Shown here piece after piece: positions 30,042 through 39,768 of a stretch of 64,000 bases of DNA. Positions within the stretch are counted from its first letter, which is position 1; the number at the start of each line of letters is the position of its first letter. Source of the stretch: Niallia alba (GTDB lineage Bacteria; Bacillota; Bacilli; Bacillales; Cytobacillaceae); NCBI RefSeq assembly GCF_012933555.1, contig NZ_JABBPK010000001.1, forward strand, positions 3,078,001 through 3,142,000. Reading direction: 5' to 3'. The translations under genes were made by a program, and so were the position numbers. The notes beneath the pieces were generated by a model. The model had not been told where the DNA came from. It was given only the letters and a program-made list of their open reading frames with translations, and did no database searches.

Positions 30042-30054
30042 ACTTTATGGAGGA

Positions 30055-30636
30055 TTAAAAATAATGCACCAATGTCTCCAATGCATTCTCTTTTTTTATT
30101 ATATTTCCATATTCTTCAATGATGTATATGCTCTTTAAACTTACTTCTCCATACTCGCTTAGGATGGCAATAATTTGTTCCTCTTTAAACGAAGAAATAT
30201 CAACAAAGCATAAATAATACATTCCATTAAAATGATATAAAGAACCGCCATAAAAGGCATTTTGCACTAACTGCTTTGCGGCATTTATTACATCTTCTAT
30301 ATCCTTAAACTCATATAATATATCCACTGTTTCTTCTACTGTTACTTGCATCTCTAAGAAACCTTCAGATAATAATTCTTCCGTATCCAATTCACTTTCA
30401 CTTATTGTTAAAATCATAACCATGCCTTGAGCTTTCATTGAAAATATCTCAACAGCTACCGATCCGTGTATCTCCATGTCAAATAAATCATTGGCTTCTT
30501 CAAGCATTTCATGAAAAAAATACTGCCACTTTATCGAGTCTTTCCATATATCTTCCTTTGTCAATCCACGTTCATACAAATCATCGGTGGTCAGATGGAT
30601 TTTAATTCTGTTGCTATTTAATCTCTCCAAACGCAT
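30055..30636 (-). CDS. mecB: MecA-like adaptor protein MecB (YpbH)
   Basis: Adaptor that delivers substrates to the ClpC protease. 193 residues from ATG 30636 (MRLERLNSNRIKIHLT), after GCAGGAGGCG; a frame extending to 30747 is not supported. N-terminal domain LTTDDLYERGLTKEDIW, acidic linker around residues 85-95, C-terminal ClpC-binding domain. The N-terminal start matches YpbH of B. subtilis rather than MecA. Confidence 0.93.
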   Translation of the reverse strand: MRLERLNSNRIKIHLTTDDLYERGLTKEDIWKDSIKWQYFFHEMLEEANDLFDMEIHGSVAVEIFSMKAQGMVMILTISESELDTEELLSEGFLEMQVTVEETVDILYEFKDIEDVINAAKQLVQNAFYGGSLYHFNGMYYLCFVDISSFKEEQIIAILSEYGEVSLKSIYIIEEYGNIIKKENALETLVHYF

Positions 30637-30793
30637 GACTACGCCTCCTGCCTGCTCCTTGAAAAAACTCTTACTGCAGTTTATGAAAGGAAGGAGTAAT
30701 CGGTGAGTAATATTCCAAAGTGGTTCAGGCTTTGCTTGAAAAGCCAATATTTCGCTAAGAACGGTTGATTGTACTTACTACAAACATCTTAAT

Positions 30794-31582
30794 TCATTCA
30801 TCATTTTGTTTATGTTTAATACTTATAATATGTGTTTCTGGCTTTGCTCCTAATCTTAACGGAATACTAGTTGTTCCATACCCATTACTAACAAATACAG
30901 TCGTATTTTCAATTACTTTTGCTCCACCTAATTCATATGGTCCGAAACCAAATATTCGTATTTGCCCTCCATGAGTATGCCCGCTTAATATGAGGGGAAT
31001 CTGTTCTACCTCATTCATTTTTTCTATTATTTTCGGATTATGGCTCACTAAGAGTTTAAAATCATTGGCATTTGTTTGCTCTAACGCTTTTTCTAAATCA
31101 TCATGCTCTAAAGAATAATCTTCAATCCCAATTAAGGACCAACTTTCTTCTTTATCTGATTGGAAAGAAATTGCTTTATTATCCAATAAGATAATGTCCT
31201 CTTCTTTCAATAAAGTTTCTAAAACATCTCGATCAATTTCGTAATCATTATTCCCCCAAACAAAATAAACAGGACCAATTTTTTTTAACTTCCGTAGATT
31301 CTCCCGGGTTTTTTCCAACTTTACACCCTTTTCTAAAAGATCTCCTCCTATTATGACAATCTCCGCAACATTGATTGCTTCATTAATGATGGTATCATCA
31401 ACAGTTCTTCGATGAATATCTGAAATAAAGAAAAGGGTAATTTCTCGGATTGAAGATGGAAAGTTTGGAAAATAAAAAATCTCATATTTTACATTATTCT
31501 CATTTGCAATTTTTCTCATATATATTAATAAAGCCACCCCTAAAAAAACAAGTAAAATGAAAGTAACAAGTAAGAATATCAT
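30794..31582 (-). CDS. ypbG: membrane-anchored metallophosphoesterase (YpbG-like)
   Basis: 262 residues. One N-terminal membrane segment (1-21), then a calcineurin-like domain with metal-binding motifs DIHRR (~55), GGDLLEKG (~77), GNNDYE (~110), SHNP (~182) and GHTHGGQ (~204). Substrate not known. Same neighbour as in B. subtilis (mecB/ypbH). Confidence 0.92.
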   Translation of the reverse strand: MIFLLVTFILLVFLGVALLIYMRKIANENNVKYEIFYFPNFPSSIREITLFFISDIHRRTVDDTIINEAINVAEIVIIGGDLLEKGVKLEKTRENLRKLKKIGPVYFVWGNNDYEIDRDVLETLLKEEDIILLDNKAISFQSDKEESWSLIGIEDYSLEHDDLEKALEQTNANDFKLLVSHNPKIIEKMNEVEQIPLILSGHTHGGQIRIFGFGPYELGGAKVIENTTVFVSNGYGTTSIPLRLGAKPETHIISIKHKQNDE

Positions 31583-31816
31583 AAAGTCCCCCTAAAATTC
31601 CTCTTTTTTCATTGAATGATTCTTATATTTTAATACACCTTCTACATGAATTACCATTTTTAAGAAAAATCTTCTCCCCTTTATATACCACTGTTTAAGT
31701 TCTTTTATTACGATTGCTGAATATTTATCGGCAAAATATAAAGTTGCCCGCTTTTTTTACCTTTTAAATGTTTTTTACTAAAACAACAAGGGTAGTTGAA
31801 GCTTTTTTAAAAGCAA

Positions 31817-31845
31817 GCATGGAAATAAAAATTTTATCATAGGAT
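31817..31845 (+). promoter_or_regulatory. possible SigE-type promoter of cotJABC
   Basis: GCATGGA, 14-nt spacer, CATAGGAT. The -10 resembles the SigE CATAnnnT consensus and the cotJ operon is known to be SigE-controlled in B. subtilis; the -35 is weak. Confidence 0.45.
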
Positions 31846-31877
31846 GTAAAGTAAACCCCAGAAAAGGAGGGAATTCT

Positions 31878-32093
31878 ATGCCGTCATTCTACAAAGAATA
31901 TCACCCTTATATCAGCCCATTTGATCCTTGTCCACCAATAAAAACAAAAGTATATTCAACCCCGCCGAATTTATACTTAGGTTTTCAGCCACCACATCTT
32001 CCTCAGTTTAGTCCAATGGAAGCATTAAAAGCAGGAACCTTATGGAAAACATTTTACGATCCTTACTACGGTCCTAACGAAAAAAAGAGCTAA
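31878..32093 (+). CDS. cotJA: spore coat protein CotJA
   Basis: 71 residues, proline- and tyrosine-rich. The central PPHLPQFSPMEALKAGTLWK and DPYYGP are typical of CotJA. AAAAGGAGGG precedes the ATG. First gene of the cotJABC coat operon, whose products enter the inner coat. Confidence 0.96.
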   Translation: MPSFYKEYHPYISPFDPCPPIKTKVYSTPPNLYLGFQPPHLPQFSPMEALKAGTLWKTFYDPYYGPNEKKS

Positions 32094-32107
32094 GGGAGTG
32101 ATATTGA

Positions 32108-32368
32108 ATGAAGCAGCTTCCACCGGAATACTATCAATTATTAGAACAACTCCAAGCAATCGATTTTGTACTAGTTGAACTCACCTTATACTTAGATACC
32201 CACCATTATGATCAAGATGCCATTAATCAATTTAATCATTATGTGAAAGAACGTGAAAAGTTCAAAAAATTATATGAAAGTAACTATGGTCCTTTATTGC
32301 AATATGGAAACAGCCCATCTGGTTCACCATGGGATTGGGATTCTGCCCCTTGGCCTTGGCAAGTATGA
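32108..32368 (+). CDS. cotJB: spore coat protein CotJB
   Basis: 86 residues: an N-terminal helical region ([21 protein letters not shown]), [16 protein letters not shown], and a C-terminus rich in Trp and Pro ([15 protein letters not shown]), all characteristic of CotJB. Starts 14 bp after cotJA with GGGAGTG. Confidence 0.97.
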   Translation: MKQLPPEYYQLLEQLQAIDFVLVELTLYLDTHHYDQDAINQFNHYVKEREKFKKLYESNYGPLLQYGNSPSGSPWDWDSAPWPWQV

Positions 32369-32409
32369 TGTCAAAAATTTAATTTTGCGATAAAGGAGAA
32401 TGGAATCTT

Positions 32410-32979
32410 ATGTGGTTATATGAAAAAAAATTACAATACCCCGTAAAAGTAAGTACTTGCAATCCAATGCTTGCCAAATTTTTAATTGAACAATATGGAG
32501 GTGCTGATGGAGAACTTGCAGCAGCATTAAGATACTTAAATCAGCGGTACTCTATACCTGATCGCGTTATTGGATTATTAACAGACATAGGTACAGAAGA
32601 ATTTGCTCATTTAGAAATGATCGCTACCATGATATATAAATTAACAAAAGATGCTACACCCGAACAACTAAAGGCAGCCGGTATAGGTGACCACTATGTT
32701 AATCATGACCATGCGCTATTCTATCATGATGCTTCCGGCAACCCTTGGACTGCCGCTTATATTCAAGCAAAAGGTGATCCAATTGCTGATCTTTATGAAG
32801 ATATAGCAGCCGAGGAGAAGGCAAGAGCGACATACCAATGGATCATCAATATGAGTGATGATCCTGATTTAAATGATAGTCTCCGTTTTCTAAGAGAACG
32901 CGAAATCGTACACTCTCAACGTTTTAGAGAAGCAGTTGAAATTATTAAAGAAGATCGCCAGCAACGAAAGATTTTTTAA
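32410..32979 (+). CDS. cotJC: spore coat protein CotJC, manganese catalase-like
   Basis: 189 residues of the Mn-catalase fold: EEFAHLEMIATMIYKL and EEKARATYQWII carry the Glu and His residues expected to bind the dimanganese site. Third gene of the operon. In B. subtilis CotJC is packaged in the coat and interacts with CotJA. Confidence 0.97.
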   Translation: MWLYEKKLQYPVKVSTCNPMLAKFLIEQYGGADGELAAALRYLNQRYSIPDRVIGLLTDIGTEEFAHLEMIATMIYKLTKDATPEQLKAAGIGDHYVNHDHALFYHDASGNPWTAAYIQAKGDPIADLYEDIAAEEKARATYQWIINMSDDPDLNDSLRFLREREIVHSQRFREAVEIIKEDRQQRKIF

Positions 32980-32996
32980 TTATGTTTTTTCTTATA

Positions 32997-33039
32997 TAGA
33001 CAAAAAGATACCTCCTTTATTTAGGTATCTTTTTGTCTA
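32997..33039. terminator. cotJ operon terminator
   Basis: 17-bp perfect stem TAGACAAAAAGATACCT with its complement, 9-nt loop. Works for both converging genes (cotJC and ypbF). Confidence 0.92.
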
Positions 33040-33103
33040 TTTATTCTTTTAAACAGCTTTAATTTTTGACTAATTAGTATATTTTTCTGCAACAACCTAT
33101 TTT

Positions 33104-33562
33104 TTACTTAGCTTGATGAAATAAATTAATATCATAGGTATTTTTGATTGTATTATATATTTCATGACGGACATTCCAAGTCTCACTATTTCCGAATAGA
33201 TCTTTGCTTTTATCGATAAATTCACAACGAAGATCATGGAACTCCTTTTCCGCTTTATCCCTTTTTTGCCTAACGACATTCATATATCCAAAAGCACCTA
33301 TAATTAATAGGAGAATATATAAATTCAACGTTTCTTGAACATACACAGAAAACATGACTGCGAATGAATGGGAATACGGGATAGCAATGTGCTTATACAA
33401 CCAAATGAAATAACAAAAAGCAGCAAAGATTGTAAACCACATAACCAGTAAATGCCTGTTTTTTAACTTATCATATTTTTCTTTTTTCTCTATAATTTTC
33501 AGCAAAACTTTTTTTGTTGTTCCATCTAACTCATAGCTTTCAGGGAAGATCGAGCGTTCCAT
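33104..33562 (-). CDS. ypbF: DUF2663 family membrane protein (YpbF-like)
   Basis: 152 residues from ATG 33562, after AAAGGAGGGAG. Two membrane segments (about 38-58 and 78-96) with cytosolic charged ends. Size, topology and position match B. subtilis YpbF. Function unknown. Confidence 0.83.
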   Translation of the reverse strand: MERSIFPESYELDGTTKKVLLKIIEKKEKYDKLKNRHLLVMWFTIFAAFCYFIWLYKHIAIPYSHSFAVMFSVYVQETLNLYILLLIIGAFGYMNVVRQKRDKAEKEFHDLRCEFIDKSKDLFGNSETWNVRHEIYNTIKNTYDINLFHQAK

Positions 33563-33667
33563 AGTCACTCCCTCCTTTAAATAGCACATGTTAAATTTAT
33601 AAATCTAACACTTAAATCATGCTTTATTTAACTATATGTAGATAAAGGACAAGTTAGAATAGAATTA

Positions 33668-34393
33668 TTATGGTTCGATTACAATTTTTAACGTTTGCCC
33701 GAGTTGAACCTGATCTGATGTCATATTATTGGCTGCTTTGATTTTTTCCATCCCATTTCCACTAGGATAATATTTTAATGCAATTCGATATAAATTTTCT
33801 CCTTTTGCTACTGTATGATAGACAATCTTTTCTTTAGAATTAGTTTGCTGAGTGTCTTCTTCCGTTTTCTTTTCTTCTTCCTTCGGTACATTATTTACCG
33901 GTTCCTCAGAATCAGTCTTATTTTCTTTGGATTTATCCTCTTCTTGTTCTATATCATTTTCTTTTATATTATCTGTTGCTATCTCTTCTTCTTCAACTGT
34001 TGAATTACTTTCTATCACTATATCCTCTTGTTCATCCCCCTTATCGTCACTGGGTGTTTCATCATTATTATTCATTCGATTTTCTTTTTGAATATTAACA
34101 TTTTCAAATAACCCAGTCGTACTTTCTGTTGATAAAAGATTGGAAAAATCTTTCCCATTTAACAAACTATTTATTAATAATAAGGTTACTGGTAATAAAA
34201 TAAATAAAAATGCTAATAAGCTTATTACCGGTATTTTTATTTTTTTCTTTTTATTCTTATGAACAGTACTTCTTGAAGGTAAAGACGATTCCTTCTCTTG
34301 GAGTTTTTCTGTTGCTTCTTCTTCATTTGTCACTTTCTTTAATCGTTGTTTCTGTGTTTCTGCTTGAACCCTGTATGGATCTTCTTTTTTCAT
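33668..34393 (-). CDS. ypbE: membrane-anchored LysM protein (YpbE-like)
   Basis: 241 residues from ATG 34393 (MKKEDPYRVQ). Cytosolic N-terminus rich in Lys and Glu, one membrane segment (about 63-85), an acidic low-complexity extracytoplasmic stretch (85-190) and a C-terminal LysM peptidoglycan-binding domain (YHTVAKGENLYRIALKYYP...). Likely cell-wall attached; role unknown. Confidence 0.88.
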   Translation of the reverse strand: MKKEDPYRVQAETQKQRLKKVTNEEEATEKLQEKESSLPSRSTVHKNKKKKIKIPVISLLAFLFILLPVTLLLINSLLNGKDFSNLLSTESTTGLFENVNIQKENRMNNNDETPSDDKGDEQEDIVIESNSTVEEEEIATDNIKENDIEQEEDKSKENKTDSEEPVNNVPKEEEKKTEEDTQQTNSKEKIVYHTVAKGENLYRIALKYYPSGNGMEKIKAANNMTSDQVQLGQTLKIVIEP

Positions 34394-34432
34394 AAACATC
34401 CCATCCTTACAATTCCCCATAATTTCCTAAAC

Positions 34433-34588
34433 ATAAAGTGAAACTTCCATCAGTGGGGTTTTCCTTCCTCCCCCCACTGATGGTTAGTTAAGCCAATCGG
34501 ACTTTACGGACAGTTGATCTCCCACCTATTCCTCGTATCCTCATAAGCTTGAGGCGGAAGTCTTACTGTCCATTAAGAGTGGGATAAA
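34433..34588 (+). repeat. dispersed structured repeat, well-conserved copy
   Basis: Arms CCATCAGTGGGG / CCCCACTGATGG exact; ACGGACAGT paired with ACTGTCCAT (one change). 40 bp upstream of ypbE. Confidence 0.9.
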
Positions 34589-34621
34589 GCAGCTGCTTCA
34601 CAAAGCGTACTCTTTTTATCT

Positions 34622-35206
34622 TTAACCCTTTTGAAATAAATTGAACCGAATAATACAGCCAAGCAGGAAATCGATAAGAAAATGCATGATGACTGTAACC
34701 CAAAGATTTTCTGTCACTTCAAATAGCACACCAATTCCAATACTTACTAATACTACATTGGTAAATAAAAACGGATTAAATAAATAGCGATAATGCAGAA
34801 TGGCAAAAAGGAGACAGCTTAATAACAAACCTATATTTGACTGTATTACCCCTCTAAAAAGTAATTCTTCGCTAAACGCTACAATTAATGCTATGAACGC
34901 AATATGTAATGGATGTCTATTTTGAAAAACCCGCTTATTCACACCGCCATCATCATGGTACTGTTCAGTAAAACGACGCATTAATAAAATATCTATCCCT
35001 ACTACTACTAACCCAGCTATAATACCAATGATAAAATCTGTTCGTTCATACTTAAAAACTTTAGTAATGGGGGGGTTCGAATGAAAAACGATAATATGCA
35101 GAATAAAAGCTACAATTATGAGTATAACCTGTGTCATATAAACATTTTTTAATAGTTCACGGTCTGTCAATTGGTTAATTAATGCTGTATATTTTGCTTT
35201 ATTCAT
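34622..35206 (-). CDS. ypbD: CPBP family intramembrane protease (YpbD-like)
   Basis: 194 residues from ATG 35206, 8 nt after TAGG; ATG 35212 is too near the site. At least five membrane segments; catalytic motifs EELLFRG (~86) and HFLID near the C-terminus plus HYRYLFN, so the CPBP (CAAX protease-like) site is complete. Starts 9 bp after the helicase stop and is probably cotranscribed with recS and ypbB. Confidence 0.9.
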   Translation of the reverse strand: MNKAKYTALINQLTDRELLKNVYMTQVILIIVAFILHIIVFHSNPPITKVFKYERTDFIIGIIAGLVVVGIDILLMRRFTEQYHDDGGVNKRVFQNRHPLHIAFIALIVAFSEELLFRGVIQSNIGLLLSCLLFAILHYRYLFNPFLFTNVVLVSIGIGVLFEVTENLWVTVIMHFLIDFLLGCIIRFNLFQKG

Positions 35207-35215
35207 CGACATTGC

Positions 35216-36709
35216 CTACTTTTTAATATTTAAAATAAAAGCTAACTGTTCCTGCCAATCCACCTGTACTTTATGTTGATTGGTGTTTCTGCTGTTAAAG
35301 AAAGCAGATAAATCCAATCCACATCTATCACAGCAATTTTCTTTGTCTTTGCTTTCGTACTTTTCTCCGAAATAATCCATTATATACATTCTTCGACAAG
35401 ATGCAGAATGTAACCAGCCAATAAGCTCTTGGACTTTTTGTTTTTTTTCCGTTACGCGCTCATTCCTAAAATTATTATACATTTCAAGCGAACTCAATAA
35501 TTCTGGTACTGTTTTATTATTCGGTTCCAAATAAGACTCCAACACACGCCACTGTGTTTCTGTAAATAACATTTCTAATTGGAAACCTTCTTTTTTCTGC
35601 CAAGCTTCAAAAGTTGGATATTTTTTCAGAGATAATTTCCATTTATTTATTTGTAATTCATCTGCTAACTCTGACTCGATTAACTGATAAGCAATCCACT
35701 CATCCCCAGGAGTGTAGAGAATGAATGAAACACTCTGACGCCCATCTCTTCCCGCTCTACCAATTTCCTGTAAATAAGACTCCAATTGTGTTGGCAGATG
35801 AAAATGAATAATGAAGCGAATATCTTCCTTATTAATCCCCATACCAAATGCACTAGTAGCACAGATTACGTCTAACTGTCCTGTTTGAAATTGCTGCTGT
35901 ACTAGGATTCGATCTTCCTGTGACATCCCGCCATGATAAGCCATCATGCGTTTTGAAGATCTTTCCTTCAAAAAAGCTGCCGTTTGTTCAGCCAGCTTTT
36001 TACTGGAGAAATACACAATCCCTTGTCCATCTAGTTTTTGAATATAGTCAAGAAGCTTTTCCATTTTTTCTTGACCGTGTACTAACTCTTCAATATTAAT
36101 CGCAATATTGGGGCGATCAACGGAATAAATAATCTCCTCTACCTCATCTAAGTGTAAGGAGTTAATTATATCTTTACGAATCTCTTCCGTTGCGGTTGCA
36201 GTTAAGGCTAACGTCAATGGATTATTCAATTTTTGTCGAATATACCCTAATTTTTGATAATCTGGTCGAAAATCATACCCCCATTGTGAAATGCAATGTG
36301 CTTCATCGATAACAAAAAGACTAATTTCCATTCTTTGAAGCTTATCAAGAATATATGGTAAGGAAATCATTTCTGGGGAAATAAAAATATACTTATATTG
36401 ACTAATTTGTCGTAGTACTCTACTCTTCTCTACCGAGGTAAGGAAAGAATTTAAAGCAACAACTCTTTTTTCCCCTTTCATCTTCATTTGTTCTACTTGA
36501 TCCTGCATCAAAGATAACAAAGGAGAGATAATAATCACTGCTCCCTCCAGAATTCTCCCTGGCAACTGATAACATAATGACTTTCCAGTTCCCGTAGGTA
36601 ACATAGCTAAAGTATGCTTTTGCTTCAAAATGGATTGGATTGTTTCTTTTTGTCCACTTCGAAAATGACTTAGTTGATAATACTTTCTTAATGCTGCTTC
36701 TAAATTCAT
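35216..36709 (-). CDS. recS: RecQ-like ATP-dependent DNA helicase RecS
   Basis: 497 residues. Walker A AMLPTGTGKSLCYQLP (~34-49), DEAH box IDEAHCISQWGYDFR (~135), helicase C-terminal motifs ATSAFGMGINKEDIR and QEIGRAGRDGRQS, then four Zn-binding Cys (CRRMYIMDYF, CCDRCG). Lacks the HRDC domain, as in the short RecQ of bacilli (RecS, formerly ypbC). Overlaps ypbB by 4 bp. Confidence 0.95.
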   Translation of the reverse strand: MNLEAALRKYYQLSHFRSGQKETIQSILKQKHTLAMLPTGTGKSLCYQLPGRILEGAVIIISPLLSLMQDQVEQMKMKGEKRVVALNSFLTSVEKSRVLRQISQYKYIFISPEMISLPYILDKLQRMEISLFVIDEAHCISQWGYDFRPDYQKLGYIRQKLNNPLTLALTATATEEIRKDIINSLHLDEVEEIIYSVDRPNIAINIEELVHGQEKMEKLLDYIQKLDGQGIVYFSSKKLAEQTAAFLKERSSKRMMAYHGGMSQEDRILVQQQFQTGQLDVICATSAFGMGINKEDIRFIIHFHLPTQLESYLQEIGRAGRDGRQSVSFILYTPGDEWIAYQLIESELADELQINKWKLSLKKYPTFEAWQKKEGFQLEMLFTETQWRVLESYLEPNNKTVPELLSSLEMYNNFRNERVTEKKQKVQELIGWLHSASCRRMYIMDYFGEKYESKDKENCCDRCGLDLSAFFNSRNTNQHKVQVDWQEQLAFILNIKK

Positions 36710-37755
36710 GAAAAATCACCGTACCCTGCCATCACAGCACGTATTTCAAAATAAGAAACATCTGATAATTGTTGTTTTATTACCTTTAAAGATTTAGAAG
36801 ATGATTGTTGAATACAAGCTTTTATTTTTATTATGTTTTCGTTACTTACTAAATTACGAATGGGATAGTCAGGGACATTTAATAAAATTTCAATTATATG
36901 ATCTTCTATTGTACTTTGCTTTAAATTTCTTACCACAACAATATCATCAATACTATAGCCTTTTTGTATAAAATCAAACGTCTTTGCTGTTGACTCTGTT
37001 AGTGTAAATGGTTTCTTACTTTCCTTAATCAATTGGCTTAACAGTGGATATTCCTCCTTATTTGATAGGATTTTTTCTATCATAAAATGAAGAATAGCAA
37101 GGAAGGATAGCTGATAATAATCTGGATCCATATTCAATTCTAAAGCAACTTGTTCTCCAGTAAGTCCTATTCTATGAATCCCTGTTAATCGGTTTATGAG
37201 AATGGAAGGATTCAATTCTTCCTCTTCTAGACATTTAACTAATTCTTGATACAGATAGTGATTGATTTCACTTCTTTCCAAAGAAACAGTATGTAATGTA
37301 TCTTTTAGCCACAGTTGTGTAACAAGATTTCTCTGGACTGGCATATAACGTATACTTTTTTCCGACAAGTGGGAAGAAACTTGGACGAATAAAGATAATC
37401 TTTCCCAAAAGGGGAGTGTAAACGAATGATACCTCCAGCCTTTTAAATGAAGTGATAAAGGATTCGCTTTTAATAACTTATCTAATTCTAGTTTTCTACA
37501 TTCTTTAATTAAATAGTGATTTTCTCCTGTTTTTTCAAGCCAATCCTCTTGAATCAATTCATACACAACTTGATCCAGTTTTTCTCTTGTTAATACAGGA
37601 AATGCCTGAAATAAGGAGGTCAACTGAAAAATATGAATATCTTGGATAGTTTGGGATGATTTTTTTCCATTCAATATATGAAGAATAGAGTATATTGTCC
37701 TTTCTCCATTCATTTTATATAAACAATTTAGAATTAATATTTTTATAAAGGACAT
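36706..37755 (-). CDS. ypbB: YpbB-like helix-turn-helix protein
   Basis: 349 residues from ATG 37755 (MSFIKILIL), after GAGGAAG; a frame from 37809 lacks a site. N-terminal region with GERTIYSILHILNGKKSSQT and a C-terminal helix-turn-helix (SKKPFTLTESTAKTFDFIQKG). Always upstream of recS in bacilli, so likely a helicase partner. Role unproven. Confidence 0.88.
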   Translation of the reverse strand: MSFIKILILNCLYKMNGERTIYSILHILNGKKSSQTIQDIHIFQLTSLFQAFPVLTREKLDQVVYELIQEDWLEKTGENHYLIKECRKLELDKLLKANPLSLHLKGWRYHSFTLPFWERLSLFVQVSSHLSEKSIRYMPVQRNLVTQLWLKDTLHTVSLERSEINHYLYQELVKCLEEEELNPSILINRLTGIHRIGLTGEQVALELNMDPDYYQLSFLAILHFMIEKILSNKEEYPLLSQLIKESKKPFTLTESTAKTFDFIQKGYSIDDIVVVRNLKQSTIEDHIIEILLNVPDYPIRNLVSNENIIKIKACIQQSSSKSLKVIKQQLSDVSYFEIRAVMAGYGDFS

Positions 37756-38027
37756 ATTTTCATCTTCCTCTGTCGTTTGACAAATTTTGTTGAAATTTGT
37801 TTGTAACATTTCTTTTATTTTACCATGAATTTTATTGTTTAGTGAACTTTGTAATCATATAATATGTTGATTTTCAAGATAGAAAACGGTTGAGTTTTTG
37901 ACTATTTTAAGAAAAGTAACTCCGACTTTCTACTTTTTATCTGTCTTTTATATTGAAAAGTTAAAGATTCAGTCTTACAATAAGATAATAGTAAGGAGTA
38001 TGCTAGTCATGTATATACTCCGTATGA

Positions 38028-38300
<273 letters not shown>

Positions 38301-38318
38301 TCCCTCTTTATCATAAAC

Positions 38319-38345
38319 AGAGCAGAAAGGATTCCTTTCTGCTCT
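38319..38345 (+). terminator. fer terminator
   Basis: 12-bp stem AGAGCAGAAAGG, 3-nt loop, then TTTT. Confidence 0.93.
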
Positions 38346-38376
38346 TTTCAATTCAACTTTTACAACTAACAAAACA

Positions 38377-38412
38377 AGAAAGGCAGTTCAGAAATTACTG
38401 AACTGCCTTTCT
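38377..38412 (-). terminator. ribU terminator
   Basis: 15-bp perfect stem AGAAAGGCAGTTCAG, 6-nt loop, just past the ribU stop on the minus strand. Confidence 0.9.
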
Positions 38413-38421
38413 CCTATTATG

Positions 38422-39003
38422 TTATACATTTCTAGATGGGATTTGTTTATTAATCCAGACACCCATTTTTGAGAATACTAGTGCAAAAATTAAAGAAATG
38501 ATTATTCCCTTTAACAAATTAAATGGAATAATGGCAGAAAGAATTGTTTTTTTCAATATTGTAGTGTCAGTCGGTATATTCATTAATGCATTATAAAATG
38601 GCAACATGATAAAGTAATTAAACAGACTTAACAACGCGGTCATTATTAAAACACTTAACCCTAAACCAATTACCATACCTTTTTTGGATTTAATTTTATT
38701 ATAAATAAAGTAAGTCGGTAAAATAAATGAAATCCCTGCTATAAAGTTTGCGAAATGACCTACTGGAACTCCAGTATCACTTCCTGTAATTAAATAATCT
38801 AATATATTTTTTATCAACTCTACTAAGATTCCCGCTGCTGGACCTAAGATAAGCGCAGCAACTAAGGCAGGAATATCACTAAAATCAACTTTTAAATAGC
38901 TTGGAAACGGTGGAATTGGAAATTTAAGCATCATCAGCACATAAGCTAAGCTACTCATCATTCCTATTAAAACATACTTTCTTACATTCATTTTTTTCTT
39001 CAT
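38422..39003 (-). CDS. ribU: riboflavin ECF transporter S component
   Basis: 193 residues, six membrane segments, typical of RibU (FmnP/YpaA): it binds riboflavin and works with a shared ECF module. Preceded by an FMN riboswitch and an internal terminator, which fits its role: transport is on when FMN is low. In this window no riboflavin biosynthesis genes are present, so this is the only visible vitamin B2 supply function. Confidence 0.95.
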   Translation of the reverse strand: MKKKMNVRKYVLIGMMSSLAYVLMMLKFPIPPFPSYLKVDFSDIPALVAALILGPAAGILVELIKNILDYLITGSDTGVPVGHFANFIAGISFILPTYFIYNKIKSKKGMVIGLGLSVLIMTALLSLFNYFIMLPFYNALMNIPTDTTILKKTILSAIIPFNLLKGIIISLIFALVFSKMGVWINKQIPSRNV

Positions 39004-39082
39004 TTTCTTCTCTCCTTCTTTTTAGGATCCATCTACCTAAGAAGAAAGATTCAGCAATTTATTAAGATGCGGCAAATAAAAA

Positions 39083-39108
39083 CCCTCAAGCCATATTATA
39101 CTTGAGGG
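39083..39108 (-). terminator. riboswitch-controlled terminator before ribU
   Basis: CCCTCAAG/CTTGAGGG stem, 10-nt loop, then TTTTTATTT on the minus strand, 68 bp after the aptamer. Presumed expression platform. Confidence 0.85.
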
Positions 39109-39176
39109 AGTAGTTTAAAGGTACGCACACTTAATAAACGTTCTTATAGAATATTTTGAACGATTGCAGAACCTCC

Positions 39177-39304
39177 ATCTTCTCCCATCCAGACTTTACT
39201 GTCGGTTTTGGAATTTCACCAAATCAACCTACCGTAGTAGGGTCACGGACTTTGAGTATATAACTCATCACCGTCGGTCGGGAATTTCACCCTGCCCCGA
39301 AGAT
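39177..39304 (-). ncRNA. FMN riboswitch (RFN element)
   Basis: Minus strand carries the conserved RFN blocks in order: ATCTTCGGGGCAGGGTG, GAAATTCCCGACCG, GGTTGATTTGGTG, AAAACCGACAGTAAAGTC, and GGATGGGAGAAGAT closing the basal helix. Known to bind FMN and terminate transcription. Located upstream of ribU only. Confidence 0.97.
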
Positions 39305-39420
39305 AGACCAATATTAATTTGTTTACATTAGTTATTATACATTAAACAATAACGATTTGTGAAGAAGTTTGCTTATAACTTCATACATTGTTCACATTTT
39401 CACATTATAATATACATTCA

Positions 39421-39642
39421 TTTCAAAAGGCTGTTTTCGTAAAGTTTGTTGCGATTACCCACAGCCGGAATACACTTCGCTTTCCGTGGGGCTAAGCTTG
39501 AGCCTCCTCACTTCGCCTCCGGGGTATCAGACTGTCTCGCTAATCCCCGTGGCATCTTCGTGTATTCCGGCTGCTCCATTTTCCCAACTAATTCTTTTTT
39601 CCTATTGAAAAACAACAATCCTTTAGAAAACAGTCTTTCAAA
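39421..39642. repeat. ~220-bp palindromic repeat element with terminal inverted repeats
   Basis: Outer arms of ~26 bp (AAAGGCTGTTTTCGTAAAG and complement with a few mismatches), inner arms AGCCGGAATACAC/GTGTATTCCGGCT (39463-39475, 39560-39572) and CCGTGGGG/CCCCGTGG. The central part, GAGCCTCC and GGGGCTAAGCTTG, resembles a palindromic repeat common in Bacillaceae. No ORF with a ribosome site. Confidence 0.8.
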
Positions 39643-39701
39643 AAGAGTTCACAAAATACTATTACACTTGCATTACTCGATAGTATCTTGTGAACTCTTT
39701 T
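39641..39701 (-). terminator. terminator of the M23 peptidase gene
   Basis: 22-bp imperfect stem AAAAGAGTTCACAA + ATACTAT paired across a 17-nt loop, abutting the palindromic repeat. Confidence 0.8.
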
Positions 39702-39768
39702 CGCAGAAAATTCTTCCAACACTTAACCTATTTACCTACATAATATACGTTTCTTCCCTTATCGGCTT

